From: Streptomyces huiliensis
Lineage (GTDB): Bacteria > Actinomycetota > Actinomycetes > Streptomycetales > Streptomycetaceae
Direction of reading: 5' to 3'
NCBI RefSeq assembly: GCF_020037025.1
Contig: NZ_JAIQLH010000033.1
Coordinates: forward strand, 29,502 to 93,501
DNA: 64,000 nucleotides
This document shows, one piece after another, positions 37,624 through 46,189 of the stretch. The translations under genes and the position numbers were made by a program. The notes beneath the pieces were generated by a model that was not told where the DNA came from, made no database searches, and was given only the letters and a program-made list of their open reading frames with translations. Each line of letters starts with the position of its first letter. Within the stretch, counting starts at the first letter, position 1.

Positions 37624-38382
37624 TCACCCCACCCGCAGCGACCGCGCGATCCCCGTCACCGTCTCGCCCGCCGCCGCGTAGGGCGTGCCGGGCGGGTGCA
37701 GGGTCAGGACGGCGACGATCCAGCGGTCGTCCGGTCCCACCACCCCCGTCGTGTGCAGGGCGGGACGGCCGAGGTCCACCCCCTCGACCTCGCCTCGTCC
37801 CGGGTCGGCCGACGGGTAGCCGGACCAGCCCTGCTTCACGGCCCAGGGGCGGGGGAAGGCGGACGGTATGCCGAAGGACTGGTCGAATCCGTCGGCGCCG
37901 AGCCGGGTCGCCCGCCGCAACGGCCCCAGCACGGCCGCGCGGACGGGCGGCGGCGCCGCGTCCAGCAGGTGACGGTAGACGCGGACGGTGTCGGCCGCCG
38001 TGATGGCCGAATATCCCCAGTGGCCCGGGAATCCGGCCGGCGGTCCGGCGGTGTGCGTGAGTCCGAGACGGGAGACCATGCGCGTGATCACGCCGGATCC
38101 CCCGTTCCGCTCCCAGAAGTGGCCGGCCGCGTCGTCGTCGCTGCGCGCGAGCATCGCGTCCAGCCGGGAGCGGTCCTCCGGCGGCAGGCCGTCGACCGGG
38201 CCGCGGTCCCACAGGTGGTCGAGCGCGATCAGCAGCTTCACCACTGACGCCGACCGGAACCGCGCGTCCGGGTCGAGCCGTTCGGTGCGGGTGCCCGAGC
38301 CGCGGTCGTACACGACGACTCCCGCGCTCACCCCCGTCGGCACCCGCGGGCCGGCGGCGCGTGCCCCACTCATCGTGCGCAC
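37624..38382 (-). CDS. Class-A beta-lactamase-like serine hydrolase
   Basis: 252 residues with the class-A pattern: Ser46-Val-Val-Lys49 (SxxK), Ser81-Asp-Asp (SDN position) and VKQGW in the KTG position. The fold serves beta-lactamases and D,D-peptidases. The altered SDD and KQG motifs suggest it is not a typical antibiotic-hydrolysing enzyme. No signal peptide is visible from this start, which is unusual for the family. GTG 38382 lies three bases after GGAGGGG-like DNA; ATG 38373 is an alternative. Confidence 0.8.
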   Translation of the reverse strand: MRTMSGARAAGPRVPTGVSAGVVVYDRGSGTRTERLDPDARFRSASVVKLLIALDHLWDRGPVDGLPPEDRSRLDAMLARSDDDAAGHFWERNGGSGVITRMVSRLGLTHTAGPPAGFPGHWGYSAITAADTVRVYRHLLDAAPPPVRAAVLGPLRRATRLGADGFDQSFGIPSAFPRPWAVKQGWSGYPSADPGRGEVEGVDLGRPALHTTGVVGPDDRWIVAVLTLHPPGTPYAAAGETVTGIARSLRVG

Positions 38383-38534
38383 GCCCCTCCGGCGCCGAAC
38401 GGCTCACGTCCTGTCACGTCGGGTCCCCCGTCTCTCCCCCGCATCCCCCTTGGGCATCAGTTTCCGGTACGGCGGACGGACCGGCCACCACATTCGAAGA
38501 GGTTCGAAACCGCCTGGTCACGCGGATGGCGTGG

Positions 38535-39542
38535 TCACGCCACCCGGCGGGCGTTGAGGAGTTGGACGCCGAGCGGGGTCAGGGTGTGGTGGGCGGCGCC
38601 GCCGACCCGGCGGGTGATCAGCAGGCCCGCCTCGCGGAGGACGGAGACGTGGTGGCTGGCGGTGGCCGCGGCGATGTCGGCGGTGCGGGCGAGTTCCGTG
38701 GTGGTGCCGCCCTCGGCGACGGCCTCCAGCAGCGTCGCCCGCGTCCGGCCGAGCAGGGCGTCGAGCCCCTGGCCCCGTCCCGACGCCTGCCGTACGACGG
38801 TCAGTTGGGACGGGGTGTGCTCGATCGGGTAGACGACGACCGGTGGCAGGTCGCGGCTGCGCAGCACGGTCGGCTTGCGCCAGCAGAAGAAGGACGGGAG
38901 GAGGAGCAGCCCGCGTCCGTCGAGGTACAGGTCCCCCTCGACGTGCGGGCCGTGCATGATCAGCACCGGCGGGGACCACTCCAGAGTGGGGTGCAGGGTC
39001 CGCAGGAGGTGGTCGAAGGCGCCGGACGGCAGGTCGGCGACGGTCCGCGTCATCCGGCCGCGCGCGGCGAGATCGGCGGTGACCTCGGCGCGTACCCGTG
39101 ACCAGTGGGGCGCGAGCGCCACCCGGTAGTACGACCGGACGGCCTCGCCGAGCCCCTTGAGCGCGTCCAGGTCACCGTCGGCGATCCCGCGCATCCAGGG
39201 CGCGGTGTGCCCTTGGGAGACGGCGAACTGCGTGAGGTCGTCGCGCAGCCGGCCGCGCGGGGTGGACATCAGGGCGCTGACGCCGAGTTCGAGGCCGCCC
39301 GCGCCGGCCGCCGGGGTGAGGAAGTCCGGCGAGTAGCCGCGCGGCGGGGCCAGCGCCAGCAGGCGCCGTGCGCCGGGGTCGAGCCGGCCCCGGACGTCGC
39401 GGCGCCACTGGTCGAACACGAGCGGCCCGTCGGTGGTCTGGAGCATGTGCAGGCTCAGCAGCACCTCCCACATCGGGTCGGGCGTCTGCGCCAGCCGCGT
39501 GCGGACGACGTCGTCGCTGCCGAAATGGATCCGCAGTCCCAC
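38535..39542 (-). CDS. ArsR-type winged-helix regulator with N-terminal sensor region
   Basis: 335 residues. The C-terminal 80 residues form a winged helix: TTTELARTADIAAATASHHV then SVLREAGLLITRRVGGAAHH. The N-terminal 230 residues begin IHFGSDDVVRTRLAQTPDPMWE, a pattern common in a group of streptomycete ArsR-like proteins; the function is unknown. GTG 39542 has AAGG three bases upstream and gives the typical start. The 39543-39769 gap to the divergent flavoprotein gene shows no gene. Confidence 0.85.
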   Translation of the reverse strand: MGLRIHFGSDDVVRTRLAQTPDPMWEVLLSLHMLQTTDGPLVFDQWRRDVRGRLDPGARRLLALAPPRGYSPDFLTPAAGAGGLELGVSALMSTPRGRLRDDLTQFAVSQGHTAPWMRGIADGDLDALKGLGEAVRSYYRVALAPHWSRVRAEVTADLAARGRMTRTVADLPSGAFDHLLRTLHPTLEWSPPVLIMHGPHVEGDLYLDGRGLLLLPSFFCWRKPTVLRSRDLPPVVVYPIEHTPSQLTVVRQASGRGQGLDALLGRTRATLLEAVAEGGTTTELARTADIAAATASHHVSVLREAGLLITRRVGGAAHHTLTPLGVQLLNARRVA

Positions 39543-39769
39543 AGACCTTGCCTCCTGCCCGGCTCCCCGGGCACCCGCCGCCCGTCCTCGCCGGTCCGTC
39601 TCCATGGTCCCGGCGGCCGGCGGAACCTTTCAATCACCCCGACGGTGGGTTCCGGCCATCCTGCCGTGGACCGACGGCGGTTGACGTCCGGCCGGGGTCG
39701 GGAGGGGAGGGGCGCCCTTATGCTCCTGCGCCACACGATGGTTACCGGCGGTAGGGGGTTGCGATTCCC

Positions 39770-41692
39770 ATGGTCGAGCGGATGGAACGGACGCAACGGA
39801 TCACGGAGGCGGGCACGGAGGCAGGGGCGGGGACAGGAACGGAGGCAGGAACGGAGGCAGGGGCGGCGCGCGACGGCAGCACGCGCAGGACGTTCGTCGG
39901 AGGCGTCACCGCCGCGGTCACAGCCGCCGTCGCGGCGTCCGCCCTCGGCGGAACGGCGCGGGCCGCGACCCCTTCCGCAACCCCGGCCCCGGCCCCCTCG
40001 CCCCAGGGCCACACCCCCCGGCGGTCCCTCGCCCGGACCGTCGCCGTGCTCGGCGGCGGCGTCGCCGGCCTCACCGCCGCGCACGAACTGGCCGAGCGCG
40101 GCTACCGCGTGACGGTGTACGAGCGCAAGGACGCGCTCGGCGGCAAGGCGCGCAGCATGGACGTACCGGGCAGCGCGCGCGGCGGGCGGAGACCCCTGCC
40201 CGGGGAGCACGGCTTCCGCTTCATCCCCGGGATCTACCACAACCTGCCCGACACCCTGCGCCGCATCCCGTTCCCCGGCAACCGCGACGGCTGCCACGAC
40301 AACCTCCTCTCCCCCGGCGAGATGCTGATCGCCCGCACCGGCAAGGAGGACATCCGGCTCCCGTTCGCCAACCCCGGCACCCCGCCGCGCGTCCTCACCC
40401 CGGACGAGCTGCGGCGCGCGCTGACGGCCCTGCTGGAGACCTTCACCAGCGTCCCGCCGCACGAGATCGCCTATTTCGCGGGCCGGTTGCTGGTCTGGTT
40501 CACCAGCTGCGAGCGCCGGCGGCGCACGGAGTGGGAGCGCACGCCGTGGTGGGAGTTCACGCGCGCGGCGCGCATGTCGACGGACTACCAGCGGCTGCTG
40601 TGCGTCGGCCTGACCCGGAACATCGTCGCGACCAAGGCCGAGGTGGCGAGCACCAAGACGGTGGCGACCTGCGCCGAGGCGTTCGTCTTCAACCTGCTCG
40701 GCCGGGGCGCGGACGGCCCGCCCGACCGGCTGCTCAACGCCCCGACCAACGAGGCGTGGATCGACCCGTGGGTGACGTATCTGACCTCCCTGGGCGTGGA
40801 GTTCCGCACCGGCTGGGAGGTGCGGGACCTGCGGCTCGCCGGCGGACGGATCGCCGAGGCGGTGCTCGCGGACGCGCGGGGCGAGCGCCGGACCGTCGCC
40901 GCCGACCACGTCGTCTCCGCCATGCCCGTCGAGCACGCCCGCACCACCTGGAACGCGGAGGTGCGGGCGGCCGATCCGCGGCTGGCGCGCTGCGACGCGC
41001 TCCGGACGGACTGGATGACGGGGATCCAGTTCTACCTCACCGAACCGACGCCGGTGATCCACGGGCACGTCAACCACATCGACTCCCCCTGGTCGATCAC
41101 GTCCGTGGCGCAGGCGCAGTTCTGGCCGGGCCGGGACGTCCGGCGGGACTACGGGGACGGGACGGTCGCCGACTGCCTGTCCTGCGACGTCTCGGAGTGG
41201 GACAAGCCGGGCATCCTCTACGGCCGGACGGCCAAGCAGTGCACCCGCGAGGAGGTGGCGCGCGAGGTGTGGGCGCAGCTGAAGGCGGGTCTGAACGACA
41301 CCGGACGGACGGTGCTGAGGGACTCGGCGCTGCACTCCTGGTTCCTGGACCCGGCGGTCCGCCTCGGCGGCCCGAACGGCGAGGCCACCAACGACGAGCA
41401 GCTCCTCATCCACCCCGTGGGCACCTGGGGCAATCGCCCGGAGGCCCGGACGGCGATCCCCAACCTCTTCCTCGCCGGGGACTACGTGGCCACGGACATC
41501 GACCTGGCGACAATGGAGGGCGCCAACGCATCGGCGCGGGCTGCGGTGAACGCGCTGCTGGACGCGGACGGTTCGGCGGCGAAGCGCTGCGCCGTCACAC
41601 CGCTCTACCGGGCGCCGGAGCTGGAGGCGGTCAAGCGGCGGGACGAGGTGCGGCTGCGGCTGGGGCTGCCGAACGCGTTCGATCTGGGCTAG
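39770..41692 (+). CDS. Tat-exported FAD-dependent amine oxidase/desaturase-like protein
   Basis: 640 residues. STRRTFVGG followed by an Ala-rich hydrophobic stretch is a twin-arginine signal, preceded by a repetitive Thr/Glu/Ala/Gly-rich leader. TVAVLGGGVAGLTAAHELAE is the FAD-binding Rossmann motif, and LFLAGDYVATDIDLATMEGA is the C-terminal FAD block typical of phytoene desaturase and hydroxysqualene dehydroxylase relatives. The substrate is unknown. It is divergent from the ArsR-like regulator, which may control it. Confidence 0.85.
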   Translation: MVERMERTQRITEAGTEAGAGTGTEAGTEAGAARDGSTRRTFVGGVTAAVTAAVAASALGGTARAATPSATPAPAPSPQGHTPRRSLARTVAVLGGGVAGLTAAHELAERGYRVTVYERKDALGGKARSMDVPGSARGGRRPLPGEHGFRFIPGIYHNLPDTLRRIPFPGNRDGCHDNLLSPGEMLIARTGKEDIRLPFANPGTPPRVLTPDELRRALTALLETFTSVPPHEIAYFAGRLLVWFTSCERRRRTEWERTPWWEFTRAARMSTDYQRLLCVGLTRNIVATKAEVASTKTVATCAEAFVFNLLGRGADGPPDRLLNAPTNEAWIDPWVTYLTSLGVEFRTGWEVRDLRLAGGRIAEAVLADARGERRTVAADHVVSAMPVEHARTTWNAEVRAADPRLARCDALRTDWMTGIQFYLTEPTPVIHGHVNHIDSPWSITSVAQAQFWPGRDVRRDYGDGTVADCLSCDVSEWDKPGILYGRTAKQCTREEVAREVWAQLKAGLNDTGRTVLRDSALHSWFLDPAVRLGGPNGEATNDEQLLIHPVGTWGNRPEARTAIPNLFLAGDYVATDIDLATMEGANASARAAVNALLDADGSAAKRCAVTPLYRAPELEAVKRRDEVRLRLGLPNAFDLG

Positions 41693-41738
41693 TCGGATCC
41701 GGGCTAGTCCGATCCGGGCTGGGCGGCGGCCGTCCCGC

Positions 41739-41795
41739 GACGCGGCTTCGACTTGACGCGGACGCGGCTTTGACTTGACGCGCCCCTGTCAAAGC
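41739..41795. promoter_or_regulatory. 22-bp tandem repeat and inverted repeat upstream of the protease gene
   Basis: GACGCGGCTTCGACTTGACG plus CG is repeated at once with a single base change (41739-41760, 41761-41782). Overlapping it, GCTTTGAC (41767-41774) and GTCAAAGC (41788-41795) form a perfect eight-base inverted repeat with a 13-base spacer. Two TTGACG sequences could be -35 elements. The 41693-41923 region holds no gene. Confidence 0.5.
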
Positions 41796-41923
41796 GCCCG
41801 CGCCCGTGGCACGCTGTCCGACGCACGTCGAACCGCACCGCTCGTCTGCCCGGGCCGCATTCCCGGCCCGGCCCCCACACGGCCCGCGCCCACCGCGCGC
41901 CGGCCACGGCAGAGGGAGTACGC

Positions 41924-42958
41924 GTGAGACGACACCGACGACACCCCCACACGACCGCCATCGCCACGGGCACCCTGCTGGCCGCCTGTTCCCTGGCCGT
42001 CCCCGGCCTCGGGACCGGCGCCGCAGGTGCCGCGCCCCCGCCGGACACCGAGCACACCCTCGCGACCACGGCGGAGGCGCGGCAGCAGGCCGCCGCCTTC
42101 TGGACGCCCGAGCGGATGCGCTCGGCCACCCCGCTCGACATCAGCGCCGACCGCACCGCTCCCGTACCGGCCACCGCCCCCGCACCGTCCGCCGGCCGGC
42201 ACACCACCGTGGCCCCCACCGCCGCACCGGCCACCACCGCCCCGGCCACCCCGGCCCCCACGACCGCCGTCCGCTCCTTCCCGCAGGCCGGCGGCCCCTG
42301 GACGGGCGGCGGCGCGGTGGTCAAGACGTCCGGCCGGGTGTTCTTCACCATGCAGGGCCGCACGGCGTCCTGCTCCGGCGACGCGGTCACCAGCGGCAAC
42401 AAGAGCACCGTCATCACCGCCGGACACTGCGTCAAGTACCAGGGCAACTGGCACACCAACTGGACGTTCGTCCCCGGCTACCACGACGGCCAGACGCCCT
42501 ACGGCACCTGGGCGGCGACCAAGACGCTCTCCACCCCGCAGTGGACGGCGAGCGAGGACATGAACAACGACATCGGCGCCGCCGTCGTCGGCCCGCTCGA
42601 CGGCAAGCGGCTCACGGACGTCGTCGGCGGCCAGGGGCTCGACTTCAACGGCGGCTACAACAAGCGCATGTACTCCTTCGGCTTCCCGGCGGCCTCGCCG
42701 TACGACGGGACGAAGCTGATCTACTGCAGCGGGAACACGTCGAAGGACTTCCTGCTCACCAAGGACCACGGCCTCTCCTGCAACATGACCGGCGGGTCGA
42801 GCGGCGGCCCGTGGTTCACGTCGTTCGACGAGACGACGGGCACCGGGCTGCAGGCGTCGGTGAACAGCTTCGGCTACACGTTCCTGCCGAACACGATGTT
42901 CGGGCCGTACTTCGGCGACGTGGCCAAGACGCTGTACGACCAGGCCCAGGCGGGCTGA
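41924..42958 (+). CDS. Secreted trypsin-like serine protease
   Basis: 344 residues. A Sec signal peptide (TGTLLAACSLAVPGLGTGAA) is followed by a Pro/Thr/Ala-rich pro-region and the protease domain. The catalytic triad is His168 in TAGHC, Asp216 in MNNDIGA and Ser293 in GGSSGGPW, as in glutamyl-endopeptidase-like and trypsin-like peptidases of actinomycetes. GTG 41924 has GGGAG six bases upstream. A strong hairpin follows the gene. Confidence 0.9.
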   Translation: MRRHRRHPHTTAIATGTLLAACSLAVPGLGTGAAGAAPPPDTEHTLATTAEARQQAAAFWTPERMRSATPLDISADRTAPVPATAPAPSAGRHTTVAPTAAPATTAPATPAPTTAVRSFPQAGGPWTGGGAVVKTSGRVFFTMQGRTASCSGDAVTSGNKSTVITAGHCVKYQGNWHTNWTFVPGYHDGQTPYGTWAATKTLSTPQWTASEDMNNDIGAAVVGPLDGKRLTDVVGGQGLDFNGGYNKRMYSFGFPAASPYDGTKLIYCSGNTSKDFLLTKDHGLSCNMTGGSSGGPWFTSFDETTGTGLQASVNSFGYTFLPNTMFGPYFGDVAKTLYDQAQAG

Positions 42959-42979
42959 GCCACCGCCACGCCGCGGCGC

Positions 42980-43004
42980 GCCGCCGCCCCGAGCGGGCGG
43001 CGGC
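42980..43004 (+). terminator. Rho-independent-type hairpin after the protease gene
   Basis: GCCGCCGCCC-CGAGC-GGGCGGCGGC gives a perfect ten-base-pair GC stem with a five-base loop, 21 bp past the protease stop codon. There is no T tract, as is common for streptomycete terminators. Confidence 0.7.
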
Positions 43005-43170
43005 TGCGCGAGGCGGCCCGGCGCGGCATGACCGCCGTGTGGCGATCTTGTGTCGGAAGCCGGCGAGGGCTCCCGTCGCCCGGCCGGAGCTCCTTAAGGT
43101 CCGTACCAGTTCGTTCCCCGAACGATCGGCTCAACCCCTCCCGTTCGCAACGCGAAAGGACCCCGACCCC

Positions 43171-44685
43171 GTGCGTCTCCCCCGTCGCCCCCGTGGCCGC
43201 ACAGCACTGGCCGCCCTCATATCCACCGCCGTCGCGACCCCCGTCCTGCTCTCCGCCGCCCCGGCCGACGCCCGGCCCGCCGACGGCCCGGCCCGGCAGC
43301 ACCAGAAGGCCGAGCGGCTCGCGAGACAGCTGGAGCGGGACGCGTCGGCGAAGGGCGCGTACCGCCACCTCCGCGCGTTCCAGCGGATCGCGGACGCGAA
43401 CGGCGGCAACCGGGCCGCGGGCACGCCCGGCCACGAGGCGTCGGCCGCGTACGTCCACCGGCTGCTGCGGCAGGCCGGGTACCGCGTCTCGTACCAGTGG
43501 TTCGACTTCTGGCAGGCGAAGACGCTGACCGAGAAGCTGTCCGTCGTCTCGCCGGACGCCCGGGAGGTGAAGGTCGTCGCGGGGAGGTACACCCCGTCGA
43601 CCGCGCCGGACGGCCTGCGCGCGGCCCTCGCCGCCGCCCGGGTGGACGCGACGCCCGGCTGCACGCCCGACGACTACGCCGCGGGCGCCTTCACCGGCCG
43701 GATCGCGCTCGTGAAGCGCGGCGGCTGCACGTACGCCGAGAAGCAGAAGGCCGCGGCGGAGGCGGGTGCCGTCGGCACGATCGTCTACAACAACGTCGCG
43801 GGCGGAGTGGCGAAGCCGTCGTTCGGGAGCCCGGCCGAGGGCAAGGTGCCCACCGCCGGCATCTCCCTGGCCGACGGCGAGGCGCTGGCCGCGGCGGTGG
43901 CCAAGGGCGAGGTCAAGGTCGCCCTGAACATCCAGCAGCAGCACATCAAGAAGCGCACCCCCAACGTGATCGCCGAGACCCGCGGCGGCGACCCGCGCCG
44001 CGTCGTCGCCCTCGGCAGCCACCTCGACTCCGTCCCCGAGGGCCCGGGCATCAACGACAACGGCTCCGGCTCGGCCGGCCTGCTGGAGGTCGCCCTCAAG
44101 CTCGCCGACCGCACCCGGCACACCGGTCAGCAGCCCACCAACAAGGTCCGCTTCGCGTGGTGGTCGGGTGAGGAGCTGGGGTTGCTCGGGTCCGAGCACT
44201 ACGTGGCGCAGCTCTCCGAGGCCGAGCGCAAGAAGATCGCCCTCTACCTCAACTTCGACATGATCGCCTCGCCCAACCCGGCCCAGCTCGTCTACGACGG
44301 CGACGACTCGGACCACAAGGGCTCCGGCGCCGGCCCCAAGGGTTCGGCCGAGATCGAGCAGCTGATCAACGGCTACCTCGACCGCAAGGGCAAGCCGCAC
44401 GAGGGCACCGACTTCGACGGCCGCTCCGACTACGGCCCGTTCATCGCCACCGGCATTCCCGCGGGCGGCACCTTCACCGGCGCCGAGGGCATCAAGTCCC
44501 CGGAGCAGGCGGCCAAGTTCGGCGGCAAGGCCGGCGCCCCGTACGACCCCAACTACCACGGCAAGGGCGACACCCTCGCGAACCTCGACCTCAAGGCCTT
44601 CGACACCAACATCGACGTCATCGCCCACGCGGTCGGCATCTACGCCCACGACCTGAGCTCGCTGGGCGGGGGCACCCGCGGCTGA
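43171..44685 (+). CDS. Secreted M28 zinc aminopeptidase with PA domain
   Basis: 504 residues with a signal peptide (LISTAVATPVLLSAAPADA). A protease-associated (PA) domain is inserted (GRIALVKRGGCTYAEKQKAA). Zinc-ligand blocks are GSHLDSV (His), INDNGSGSAG (bridging Asp), WWSGEELGLLGS (Glu pair), NFDMIASP (Asp) and YHGKGDT (His). It resembles the Streptomyces griseus aminopeptidase family, with a longer PA-containing build. It would trim peptides outside the cell, perhaps those produced by the neighbouring protease. GTG 43171 has GAAAGGA about ten bases upstream. Confidence 0.92.
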   Translation: MRLPRRPRGRTALAALISTAVATPVLLSAAPADARPADGPARQHQKAERLARQLERDASAKGAYRHLRAFQRIADANGGNRAAGTPGHEASAAYVHRLLRQAGYRVSYQWFDFWQAKTLTEKLSVVSPDAREVKVVAGRYTPSTAPDGLRAALAAARVDATPGCTPDDYAAGAFTGRIALVKRGGCTYAEKQKAAAEAGAVGTIVYNNVAGGVAKPSFGSPAEGKVPTAGISLADGEALAAAVAKGEVKVALNIQQQHIKKRTPNVIAETRGGDPRRVVALGSHLDSVPEGPGINDNGSGSAGLLEVALKLADRTRHTGQQPTNKVRFAWWSGEELGLLGSEHYVAQLSEAERKKIALYLNFDMIASPNPAQLVYDGDDSDHKGSGAGPKGSAEIEQLINGYLDRKGKPHEGTDFDGRSDYGPFIATGIPAGGTFTGAEGIKSPEQAAKFGGKAGAPYDPNYHGKGDTLANLDLKAFDTNIDVIAHAVGIYAHDLSSLGGGTRG

Positions 44686-44696
44686 TGCCGCAGTGA

Positions 44697-44726
44697 GGAG
44701 GCCGGCCTCGCCCGAGGCCGGCCTCC
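44697..44726 (+). terminator. Strong terminator hairpin after the M28 peptidase gene
   Basis: GGAGGCCGGCCTCG-CC-CGAGGCCGGCCTCC is a perfect 14-base inverted repeat 11 bp past the stop codon. Each arm also contains the palindrome GAGGCCGGCCTC. Confidence 0.75.
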
Positions 44727-44734
44727 CACGGCCT

Positions 44735-44896
44735 TCAGGACATCTCGGCCTTGCGCCGGGCGATGGCCCGTTCGACCACTTCGCGATGCTGCGGCGCCGG
44801 ATCGCGCTCAGGCGCGTTCGCGTGCTGCGCGGGAACCGGCCGCGCGGGCCCGGGAGATGGCGCGGTCCAAGGCCGCCGTGTGAGCGGGTCGGTCAT
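44735..44896 (-). CDS. Possible small helical protein
   Basis: 53 codons from ATG 44896, ending EVVERAIARRKAEMS, a plausible charged helix. The middle is Pro-rich. The neighbouring frame there reads ALDRAISRARAAGSRAARE, which looks more natural, so a frameshift is possible. There is no clear ribosome-binding site. It may be a small degraded gene. Confidence 0.35.
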   Translation of the reverse strand: MTDPLTRRPWTAPSPGPARPVPAQHANAPERDPAPQHREVVERAIARRKAEMS

Positions 44897-44968
44897 GCGG
44901 TCGGCACCACACGGACGGGCTGCGGAAATGGAGGAGAATCGGCGGCCGCCCGCCGCTACCTTTCCCCC

Positions 44969-45535
44969 ATGCACCCGATCACCGTCACCGGCGCCCGGCT
45001 CCGCCTCCGCGAGATCCGCCGCACCGACCTCGACGCGCTCCACGCCGTCCAGGGCCACGCCGACGTCGCGCGCCATATGAAGGGCCGGGCGCAGAGCCGG
45101 GACGAGGTCGCGGACTCGATCTCGCGCGCGGTGGCCCACGCGGGTGCGGTACCGCGTAGCGTCTACATGCTCGGTGTGGTCCGCGCGGCCGACGGCCGGC
45201 TGATCGGGCGGGCCGACCTGGACCTGGACCCGTTCTCGGAGAAGGCCGCCACCATCGGCTTCATGCTCCGCCCCGACACCTGGGGCGCCGGCCTGGGCAC
45301 CGAAACGGTCCACCTGCTCTGCGCGCTCGGCTTCCGGCACCTGGGCCTGCACCGGATCTGGGCCACCCGCTCCCCGTCCAACGTCGCGTCGGGCAGGACG
45401 CTGTCGAAGGCGGGGCTGGCGGAGGAGGGCCGGGTACGGGAGCAGTTCTTCGTGGACGGCGCGTGGCGCGACTCCGTCGTCCACGCGGTCCTGGAACACG
45501 AATGGCGGGCGCCGGCGGGGTTCCCCGTCCGCTGA
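44969..45535 (+). CDS. GNAT-family N-acetyltransferase (RimJ/RimL type)
   Basis: 188 residues: LRLREIRRTDLDALHAVQGH at the N-terminus, acetyl-CoA site LRPDTWGAGLGTETVHLLC, then HRIWATRSPSNVASGRTLSK and AGLAEEGRVREQFFVDGAWR, all typical of the RimJ/RimL-like branch. Members acetylate protein N-termini or small amines; the substrate is unknown. A terminator hairpin follows. Confidence 0.9.
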   Translation: MHPITVTGARLRLREIRRTDLDALHAVQGHADVARHMKGRAQSRDEVADSISRAVAHAGAVPRSVYMLGVVRAADGRLIGRADLDLDPFSEKAATIGFMLRPDTWGAGLGTETVHLLCALGFRHLGLHRIWATRSPSNVASGRTLSKAGLAEEGRVREQFFVDGAWRDSVVHAVLEHEWRAPAGFPVR

Positions 45536-45579
45536 CGACCGCTCCCGGCCCGCCCACGCGCGCTGTCGGACGACGCTCG

Positions 45580-45611
45580 CCTGAGGCCGCCGGACATGCG
45601 GCGGCCTCAGG
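45580..45611 (+). terminator. Terminator hairpin after the GNAT gene
   Basis: CCTGAGGCCGCC-GGACATGC-GGCGGCCTCAGG is a perfect 12-base-pair stem with an eight-base loop, 44 bp past the stop. Confidence 0.75.
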
Positions 45612-46189
45612 TGTCGGCTTCCGGGACGGCTCCCCCCTGCTCCACCGGGCGACCCCCATCGCTCGTGTGTAACCGTCCCAGGATGCGTGCGCCGTGGTGC
45701 GCCGTGATGCCGTGAACGTTCTCCGGAACCGTCCGGCTCCGGTCACCGTTCACCCCTTCGGCATCAGCGGCGACCGGAGGAACGTCCTACCGTCCCGTCC
45801 GGGCCGCGGTGCACGCCGTCATCGCGTCGGAACGTCTCAAGGTCTTAAGTACGCTGGCAGAAGCCACTGCACGCGCTGTTTCCCCCTCATTCTTTCCCCC
45901 TTTGTCGCTTTCCGTAGACGCCATCGGCCACGCGGCCGGGGCGTCTGCACAGGTTTCCGTCCCGCGAAGCGCGACGGACGAGCCGCCCGGGTTCCGCTTC
46001 GAGTGCCGTCCCCTCCGATCGGCACTCGAAGAACCCGAGGAATGGCACGGACGGGGGCCGTGCCATTCCTCAAGCGGCTCGTGTCCACTGTCCCCGCCCG
46101 CGAAATGATGATCAATGCCAAGATCACCTACGATCGGTGCGCCACACTCACCAATGAACGGACAGGGAACGGACAGGGAGGGGCCGACG
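45612..46189. other. Gene-poor region with possible structured RNA
   Basis: 578 bp with no convincing gene between the GNAT terminator and the LysR gene. Composition is unusual for the window: a pyrimidine-rich, T-containing stretch (about 45880-45920) and then two strong hairpins at 45997-46071. The LysR promoter should lie near 46080-46180. The most economical reading is an untranslated or small-RNA-encoding stretch plus the regulator's promoter. Confidence 0.45.
45997..46071. ncRNA. Two consecutive strong hairpins, candidate structured RNA
   Basis: CTTCGAGTGCCG (45997-46008) pairs perfectly with CGGCACTCGAAG (46020-46031) across an 11-base loop. Five bases later GAGGAATGGCACGG (46037-46050) pairs perfectly with CCGTGCCATTCCTC (46058-46071) across a seven-base loop. 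No reading frame explains them. They could be the end of a small RNA, tandem terminators or an attenuator. Confidence 0.4.

Noticed and set aside
45809..46108. A 99-codon plus-strand frame in the gap before the LysR gene
   Set aside because: No ribosome-binding site, and two strong hairpins lie inside it; the amino-acid pattern is not protein-like.
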